From: Notospermus geniculatus
Lineage: Eukaryota; Nemertea; Pilidiophora; Heteronemertea; Lineidae
Length of the DNA stretch: 64,000 bases
Direction: 5' to 3'
Assembly: GCA_002633025.1 (NCBI GenBank)
Contig: NMRB01000410.1
Coordinates: forward strand, 202,430-266,429
A model generated the notes under the pieces. The model was not told where the DNA came from. It searched no databases and was given only the letters and a program-made list of their open reading frames with translations. Position numbers and translations under genes: made by a program. This document shows, one piece after another, positions 57,520 through 64,000 of the stretch (position 1 is the stretch's first letter; each line of letters starts with the position of its first letter).

Positions 57520-58668
57520 ATGAGGAATTTCATCCGATTTTTGATGGTGTTCTCAGTGTTCAGCAATGGTGATTCAGCAAAGGATGACTTGTATATGAAC
57601 ATAGGCTACTGGCCAATGAATGAGGCAAGTTGTGTCCTGGAACGCACCGACACGACTGATCCTGTCGAAGACTGGGACGACGAGTATACTGTTGGCGATA
57701 TTTCGGGGTTCCATATTCATGGGAAAGTGCATGTCGAACACGGCTACAAACTTTTCATGAAAGGTCCGACGGGGGAAGACGGCACAGCTTTGAAATTCTC
57801 TCAAACACAATGTGTGACTGTTGATCTCAACGAAAAAGATAAGGAGCAGGACTTTTTACGAGCTGTTTTTGGAGGTGACGAATTCACAATCGGGGTCTTT
57901 GTTTTTTTCGAAGGAGGTTGTGTTCACTTAGACTTTTTTGATTCTAAGAAACGACCTTGTGCGCAGCTGGAGATTGATAGAGACGGGAGGTTAAATTTCT
58001 TTCTGGACAACGGTGCTGTCGTGATGAAGGCAGACTGTGTGATGAATCGTCACGCCTGGCATTTTATCGCTGTGACTTATGAAAATATCGGTGGGTCATT
58101 TTTAAATATGTACGTCGACGACAAGTTGGTTGGACACAAAATATATCGTTCCCGTCTCACGTCTAATATCCAGAACGTTTCGCGAATATTCTACGGGGCG
58201 TATCCCTGCAGTAAACATGGTAAGGGCAGATTAGCTGCGGGCATGGCCTCTGTCATCGTTTTCGACATGACGTTGGGTGTTCGGGAATTACGGCGGTGCA
58301 AATATCGCTCGTACAAGACCGCACTGCCTGACGAACAATATTACTCGTTGGCGAAGCGCAACTTGAAAGTCAAATCACCGATCGTCACTTCAGAAGCGAC
58401 TTCTTTGACGGAATGTGGCCTTGAATGTATGGCGAATCACTTTTGCCTGTGTTTTTCGTACAACAAGGTCAGCAGGCGCTGTGATTTGGCTTACAACCTA
58501 TTGGAATATGACGATTACAGTTTCGATGCCGCACCAGGTTACGATACGTATGGTGTCCACTTCCCTTTCATGGATAAGATGAAAAAGCCAAAATGTCAAA
58601 TAGGGACTCAATATGAAGACCCCAAAAAGGGAGAGGTTCAGCCTACTGACTCTACTTCCGGTTGGTAG
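57520..58668 (+). CDS. Secreted LamG-like / PAN-apple domain protein (copy B)
   Basis: Intronless frame of 382 residues. Residues 1-19 (MRNFIRFLMVFSVFSNGDS) form a signal peptide. About 70-260 is a laminin-G/concanavalin-like jelly roll: GTALKFSQTQ, FTIGVFVFF, then HAWHFIAVTYENIGGSFLNM and YVDDKLVG. The remainder, with paired Cys (ECGLECMANHFCLCFSYN, RRCDLAYN), resembles a PAN/apple module. No membrane segment follows, so it is probably secreted and binds carbohydrate or protein. The open frame extends back to 57466 into the minisatellite; I start at 57520 because a signal peptide begins there and copy A has the same Met. The lack of introns in a 1.1-kb gene could mean retrocopy origin. Confidence 0.78.
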   Translation: MRNFIRFLMVFSVFSNGDSAKDDLYMNIGYWPMNEASCVLERTDTTDPVEDWDDEYTVGDISGFHIHGKVHVEHGYKLFMKGPTGEDGTALKFSQTQCVTVDLNEKDKEQDFLRAVFGGDEFTIGVFVFFEGGCVHLDFFDSKKRPCAQLEIDRDGRLNFFLDNGAVVMKADCVMNRHAWHFIAVTYENIGGSFLNMYVDDKLVGHKIYRSRLTSNIQNVSRIFYGAYPCSKHGKGRLAAGMASVIVFDMTLGVRELRRCKYRSYKTALPDEQYYSLAKRNLKVKSPIVTSEATSLTECGLECMANHFCLCFSYNKVSRRCDLAYNLLEYDDYSFDAAPGYDTYGVHFPFMDKMKKPKCQIGTQYEDPKKGEVQPTDSTSGW

Positions 58669-59046
58669 GCCTAGACCTGAACGTGCATTCGACACACGGA
58701 AGAAAATTGTGATACGAAACAAATATAGCTATGAAAGAACAGTTCACTTAGTGGAGGAAATAGGTACGAAACTACGGCTGCGTGATCAATTATCATCTGT
58801 TTATTGTATTTTCCAGTTCCGTTTGTGTTTTAATCTTGACCTAATTTTGGCAAGATGGCCGCTAGCGAAACTCATATACGTAGGTGAGGTACCGGCGTAG
58901 GGCTACGTGTAGGTCTATAATATAGGTAAATGTCCATGTTGCAATCCCCCTGCCACCGACGCATGCACGACAGCTTTAAGCAAACGGTAGGAAGGCGCGG
59001 GGGGAGGTCCAGTAACTGGGAAAAATCGTTTTAGGGTATGACGGCA
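58669..59046. other. Intergenic region between convergent genes
   Basis: 3' flanks of the LamG gene (+) and GPCR gene (-). Nothing else recognised. Confidence 0.5.
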
Positions 59047-60527
59047 TTACTTCCTCGAGTACCAACCGCGGATGATTTCTCTGGCATCGTTTCGGAACTT
59101 CTTCCCTCCACCAATCGAATACATGTAAAAATTCACTGCGTAATTAGCATCCCAGAGAATCCCTAAACTCCAGTACTCGATATTGAAGCGCAAAAACCAG
59201 TATCTGTCGTGTAAATCATATTTCGAACCAACCCCTGGGATTTGCAATATCAAGTCATAAACCCTGACAGGAATTGAACAAAAAACGTAAGCGAGGCTGA
59301 CTAACACGAGCATGCGCATCATGGTCGCACTCTCCTTGTCACGTGACTTTTTACTCTCATCCATGCCGCCAGATGCCGCTGCGATTTGTTTTCGTTTCTT
59401 TTCGGCACGTTTGACGCCGATGATGATGCCGATGTTGCATCCAATGATGATGAGGAATGGTATAATTGTGCCGACGGCGAGCTGATGAGTTGAGGAGAGG
59501 GTGGCTAGGAGGGGATAAGCCGGTGTCTTGAATTCAAGCAACGCCATACCTAAGATCAAATTGAAAAAATAAGTTTCAAAGGCATAAGGGCGATGTACAA
59601 CGGTTCTCAGCACCTAGGTACTAAATTTGAAGACGCTAGGCAGTCTGCCCATGAAAAATATTCCCTTTTAATAGTCAGTACTTGAGCAATATGTGACAAA
59701 GGCTGTGTAGGCCTAGCTAATGAAAATGCAAAGATTCTATATCTACGGTTACCTGTGACTTCGTCCTCACTGTAAGCCAGCGCCCAGAACAGTTGTATGT
59801 CGCATACAAACGTGAAGAAAGCCGTCGTGGCCATGACTTTCTTGCCACGTGATGGGCTGCACAAAATAGGTGCTTTCATCGGAGCCCAGACTGCTATGGC
59901 GCGGTCAACGGACATCTCGGCTAAAAAAAGGCCCGAAGTAATACCGCCGGAGTAGCCAATGAAAAAGGTGAACCTAGAAAGAACTAATCTAATAGATTTC
60001 TGGACGTACATGTACTTCGGAAATTTTCGAACAAAACTTCGCCCAAAAAATGCACATTATGAAAAACAGAGACGTACATGTAGATAGCATTTTCATATGG
60101 ACGCTATGATACAGCTATATTTGCCATGACGTCATATGGTAGTCTCGCTGCACCGCCATCTATAAATTATCCTAAGTTCACAGTTGCTCATATATACTTA
60201 CTTGTAAGCCAATCCCGGATCAGGGAGGTAACGCCCAACGCCCCAGAAAAACATCAAGGCCACATAAATTAGGTGCACCAACACGAAGCTATCGGCAAGG
60301 GCCAAACCAGCCATGTACGTACACGTTGATAGGTGGCGGTTGCTCGGTTTCGTAGCAACCAGGAACGCCATAGCGTTGCCAGGCAACCCGAATAGAATCA
60401 CCAACAGAGATCCAACCTTTGTAACCATGTAGAACGCTTCCTCCATGATCAAGTACTGCTCAGGTGGTTCTACGATGCTGCCAGATGTAACATTCCCAAA
60501 TTTCGTATTGGCCATCTCCGTCCTCAT
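59047..60527 (-). CDS. Rhodopsin-family (class A) G-protein-coupled receptor, orphan
   Basis: Three exons, 60527-60202, 59973-59753 and 59549-59047, in agreeing phases (2, then 1), give 349 residues. Segments in order: TM1 LLVILFGLPGNAMAFLVA with the conserved Asn; TM2 AGLALADSFVLVHLIY; TM3 ending LFLAEMSVDRAIAVWAP (DRA for DRY); TM4 MATTAFFTFVCDIQLFWAL; TM5 VGTIIPFLIIIGCNIGIII with the usual Pro; a Lys/Arg-rich third loop; TM6 MLVLVSLAYVFCSIPVRV (CSIP for CWxP); TM7 NYAVNFYMYSIGG (NF for the NP of NPxxY); and a short helix-8 tail FRNDAREI. NVTSG near the N-terminus is a glycosylation site. The departures at all three switch motifs are typical of lineage-expanded invertebrate peptide-type receptors. 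The ligand cannot be inferred. Confidence 0.9.
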
Positions 60528-60755
60528 CTGCCAAATCAGAGCCGCAAAGAAGTACTGGCCTTGTAATATTCCGTCGATTGGACTTGGCGTTTAGATTACA
60601 GACCAGTACTTGAAACTGCAGTAACTCAGCGACGTGTATACGTTTTTAGGACCTGCGAAGAATGGAAATAGTGCCGTCCGTCGTCGCTATAAATCTTTCG
60701 GCTATTTAGTACTTTTGGAGCACACTACTCTTCTCAGCTGCGGATGTACTCTATT
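60528..60755. other. Upstream flank of the GPCR gene
   Basis: Probable promoter and 5' untranslated region. No specific element recognised. Confidence 0.4.
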
Positions 60756-60889
60756 AGGCTTCCCTTACATAGAAGTATACGGTATACGAAAACGCTGGTT
60801 AACAATGGCTTCACGGTCGTGGAACATCGGGAAGCCTTTGTAAACCGGCGTTTTCGTATACCGTATACTTCTATGTAAAGGAAGCCTTA
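60756..60889. mobile_element. Foldback element, AAGGCTTCCTTTACAT family
   Basis: AGGCTTCCCTTACATAGAAG and CTTCTATGTAAAGGAAGCCT, with inner ATACGGTATACGAAAACGC pairing with its complement. Sister copy at 63131. Confidence 0.88.
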
Positions 60890-60985
60890 AAGAAGGACGG
60901 GGCACAATATTCTTGACGCCCATCGCCCTATCAAAACTTCGGTCTCATGAAATAAGAAACTGCGTTGTGGGCGATTTGCAAATTA

Positions 60986-61117
60986 CAGTCCACTCTCGTT
61001 ATACCGCCAGTGGCGGTATAGCGAGGGTATTGTTGTTGGCAATGTTGAAATGCCTTCGACGAGGAAATCAATTGTCTGTGGCGGTATATCGAGGGGCGGT
61101 ATAACGAGAGTGGACTG
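60986..61117. mobile_element. Tc1/mariner- or Tigger-type MITE, TA flanked
   Basis: CAGTCCACTCTCGTTATACC and GGTATAACGAGAGTGGACTG ends, flanked by TA on both sides, with additional internal GGCGGTATA(G/T)CGAG copies. CAGT tips with a TA target fit this superfamily. Confidence 0.82.
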
Positions 61118-61148
61118 TATAATTCAAGTGGGAGAGTGCTCTTATTAT

Positions 61149-61283
61149 AGAGTCCTCGCAAACAAACCCCGAAACGCCAACGCGGACGTCTATATGTATC
61201 CTTTTGTTCTGTGCTCCCTTCGTGGCATCGAACAATGGGTTTGGCGTTCGCATTTGGCGTTTCGGGGTCTTTGTGAAAACTCC
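61149..61283. mobile_element. MITE, AGAGTTTTCGCAAAGC family (diverged)
   Basis: AGAGTCCTCGCAAACAAACC ... GGTCTTTGTGAAAACTCC with the family's central region CGAACAATGGG. The most diverged copy in the window. Confidence 0.75.
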
Positions 61284-62462
61284 CTATTTTGTGGGCACTA
61301 CGTCCCGTAATATCTGATTTTGGCAAGGTATCCCTGGTGCGTTTGCTTCAACTGTAGTGCAAGGAACGACACCCATGGGTAAATGCCAAAGGGCCCCAAC
61401 ATTATTGAGAGTATACATACTTGTTCATACAAGGTGCTTTTGCATCAGCTGAAGGGTGGGGTACATGTACTTCACATGTTTCATTTTTTCTCGAAACACG
61501 CTTGATTGGACGCGAAACTTCGTAAGCCTACATTGCACGAACACCTCTACAGTAATTTCAATATAGTGTGATCGCGGACTGGCCACCAGGAGGCGTGAAC
61601 AACGAAAGTTACCCATGCATTGCATGCCGATAACGAACTGTAAATGAAACCAATCGAAATGAATCGGCAGATATTGTGCTCGGCCCAAACCTGCTACCTG
61701 CTAAATTTGGATTGATAATCGAATTTCTCGTCCTTGGTGAACACGTGATCCAAATAATGTCCGTCGCTCCACCTTCCGAGCAAAATTCAAATTACTTAAT
61801 GGGTATCCTTGAATTTTGACGAATTGGTTTAAATTGTGGTGACCTTTTCGAAATCTGTGGTCCTATGAAATCAACCGTTGCCCTATTTAGGATATTTCAC
61901 AAGGATTAGTTTTCAGATCCTCGTTTTGAGGAACGTCATAACCGATGAAATCGTCAGATTTTGAGAATGGCAACGATTCGAAGTCGTTCTGTGATCTAAA
62001 CCTTCCTATTGTCTTTCGTTTACGTACTTGGCTTTGTACGCATCTTGTACGTCAGCAAAAACTGGAAACAGCGGTACCGTATCGACCTTCGACGAGCTGC
62101 ATGGTTGGGCAACACTTCGTATTTATTAGTAACTCAGTGTACTAAAACACGTAGTCTTTGATTTCTTTGACATATTGATACCGTATGCTTTGTGTTAGCA
62201 TAAAACGCGAGGGGTTCGCATGACACCTCGGTCAAATAAATGCGTGTATCGGTTGTACTTTGAAAACTTTTTTGCAAATATCTTTTACATGTAAATTATA
62301 AGTGGCTGATATGATTTTGTTTCATGTCGATGTATGCTGTAAATGCAGAGTGGATACTCGCGCGTGTACCGGTACTCTCACGCGGAGCCGAGTTCAACAA
62401 CTTGGTGGTCCTTTCGCAAAATAAAGAGGTCATCTTCTGTGCATCTCCAGTGCCGTAGAAGG
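61284..62462. other. Intergenic sequence, no gene recognised
   Basis: Short frames at 61425-61688 and 61945-62145 have no domain. No repeat array seen. Confidence 0.4.
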
Positions 62463-62550
62463 AGTAAAGGAGTTCCTCAAGGCTATCGTTCTCCTGTTTA
62501 GAACAATAGTCTTGAGGTACTCCTGAAAACGTTGAGGAGCATTCTAAAGT
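62463..62550. mobile_element. Foldback element, degraded copy of the 23364 family
   Basis: AAAGGAGTTCCTCAAGGCTA ... TAGTCTTGAGGTACTCC, followed by GTTGAGGAGCATTCTAAA. Confidence 0.75.
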
Positions 62551-62680
62551 GGTTGGGGCTTATTTGCACAGCATGCTGTGTAAATATGCAACTTCGGCTC
62601 TCCGCACCATACTGACGTACCTATCTATTTTCAGTCTTCAGAGAATACATTGTATACTAAAATACTTTTATAAACCAAGT

Positions 62681-62786
62681 TATCTGAAAAATAGTAACTT
62701 AGGCCGAAATTCTCATTATATATATATTAATGTCGCATTAAAATATATTAATGAGAATTTCGCCCTAAGTTACTATTTTTCAGATA
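62681..62786. mobile_element. AT-rich foldback element
   Basis: TATCTGAAAAATAGTAACTT and AAGTTACTATTTTTCAGATA, with inner CGAAATTCTCATTA / TAATGAGAATTTCG. Confidence 0.85.
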
Positions 62787-63130
62787 TTTTATCTCCACAC
62801 TTTTTATTTCAATTATTTCAACCGAGTTTATCTATGGCTGAAAATAGAGCGAGATCTGTTGCCATTTACAGACTACCTTTGTTTGTCAGTGGTTTCCTAA
62901 CAGGTCGATAGAACGAAGCTATTAATGCACTGTAGCTGAGAGAAAGAAAGTATATATATGGTTAAGTTATATTTATTTCTCGACAAAGGATGACTGTGTA
63001 CTGACGTTGTTCGTAGATTTCGCCTTCCGTGGCAGACTTTTGCCGAGGAAGTAGAAAGTCGATGATGAACTAGAGGGATTGAGACTACCATCCTGAGACT
63101 CAGGTCATTTCACTCGGCCATCGCCTCCCT

Positions 63131-63265
63131 AAGGCTTCCCTTACATCGAAGTATTCGGTATACGAAAACGCCGGTTAACAAAGGCATTCCGAGGATTCAC
63201 CACCGTGAAGCCATTGTAAACCGGCGTTTTCGTATACCGTATACTTCGATGTAAAGGAAGCCTTA
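63131..63265. mobile_element. Foldback element, AAGGCTTCCTTTACAT family
   Basis: Sister of 60756-60889, closing GATGTAAAGGAAGCCTTA, with a loop containing GGCATTCCGAGGATTCACC. Confidence 0.88.
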
Positions 63266-63710
63266 TGCAGCTATCAAGTTTAGCCCGGACCACCCCCCCT
63301 CAGGCATCGTCGTTCACTCGACGCCAAAATTCGTCGAGTCCCCAGTATTAAGACGTAAGGGGATATTTTTATGCCAATTTCAACTTTGTTCTCAAAAGTG
63401 TAATTGTGACCCTTTTTTGACCCTTACTGGGGCCCTTCTTAAGTCCAAACCCCAGATTTATTTTTTTCTTAAGTTGTGTATTTCTAATCACTGATATGAG
63501 GGGGCTATTTGGCGTGAATATCATTGTTGTTCTCAAAAGTGTAAATGACTGCCACTTTTTTGGGGGGTTAGTAACCCCCCAGAACCTAAAGCCCAGGAAT
63601 GCCATGCTTAAGAAATGGGTTTTATTCATCCCCCAGTTACTACTGATAGAATGAGACCATCAAACCTTTCGTTCTCAAAAGTGTAAATAAAAGTGGGCTG
63701 GCTCTCTGAC
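63266..63710. other. Right-end sequence with CTCAAAAGTGTAA repeats
   Basis: The word GTTCTCAAAAGTGTAA recurs near 63390, 63530 and 63672 at roughly 140-bp spacing, suggesting a degenerate tandem repeat of which three copies remain. Confidence 0.55.
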
Positions 63711-63714
63711 TATA

Positions 63715-63975
63715 TGAGGGTGTTTTGAACAAATGTATCATACATTTGTTCAAAACACCATCATACATTTGTATGATGATGAATGATGATGACCAAGCTT
63801 GTTGTTGTGGATTTCCATCTACACAATGCAGCTAAAAGTTTGAACATCATCATACGTGTTGGATGCTATTCAAGCTTGTTGGGAAAACGGTCCACACCGA
63901 TCATACATTTGTCCATGAACATCGTCATACAAATGTATGATGATGTTTTGAACAAATGTATGATCGTGTAGACGG
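63715..63975. repeat. Palindromic ATCATACATTTGT cluster
   Basis: TGAACAAATGTATCATACAT, ATCATACATTTGTATGATGA and a mirrored group at 63900-63965 form nested hairpins. It appears to be a complete or nearly complete inverted-repeat element. Confidence 0.7.
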
Positions 63976-64000
63976 GCCTTTAGAGGTCGACGTAGGAGAT

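Noticed and set aside
62549-62911. 120-codon plus-strand frame
   Set aside because: It runs across an AT-rich foldback element and has no recognisable domain.

Overview
This is eukaryotic, animal DNA. The genes have short exons with GT-AG introns, about 44 kb is intron or intergenic sequence, and the families are metazoan: a metabotropic glutamate receptor, a multicopper oxidase with a C-terminal membrane anchor, a vWA/thrombospondin-1 membrane protein, a rhodopsin-type GPCR and a LamG/PAN secreted protein. Dense short palindromic elements, many minisatellites, frequent TACATGTA and AGGCCTA words, scattered n's and a 637-base gap suggest a draft assembly of a very polymorphic marine invertebrate. 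A deuterostome (hemichordate, cephalochordate or echinoderm) fits best, but the species cannot be read from the window.

Layout: 1.9-4.4 kb (-) two-exon multicopper oxidase. 4.4-12.7 kb: no recognised gene, but two head-to-head minisatellite arrays and several foldback elements. 12.7-29.4 kb (+): metabotropic glutamate receptor whose 5' exons were not found. 29.8-38.5 kb (+): second copy of only the 3' two thirds of that receptor, inside an 8.8-9.1 kb direct duplication whose junction is a single n. 38.5-41.7 kb: repeats. 41.8-42.3 kb (+): Myb/SANT-like ORF of PIF/Harbinger type. 43.0-54.3 kb (-): eight-exon vWA + TSP1 protein, with an inverted pair of Penelope-like retroelement ends around the gap inside one intron. 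54.7-58.7 kb (+): tandem LamG/PAN genes, the first truncated. 59.0-60.5 kb (-): three-exon GPCR. 60.5-64 kb: palindromic elements only.

The genes do not form a pathway; they are independent loci for membrane or secreted proteins. All splice sites given were placed by eye from GT/AG consensus and were required to keep reading phase. The eight exons of the vWA gene, three of the GPCR, two of the oxidase and nine of the receptor join without frame conflict.

The observations most worth following are: foldback elements with the same tips but unrelated arms, including two at the same intron position of the duplicated receptor; presence/absence of other elements between the two receptor copies, which looks like two haplotypes placed in tandem; a minisatellite whose unit resembles the start codon and signal peptide of the LamG gene it precedes; a lysine-to-glutamine change at the expected gamma-carboxylate contact of the glutamate receptor; two possible receptor C-termini; and a vWA/TSP1 protein with a membrane segment at both ends.
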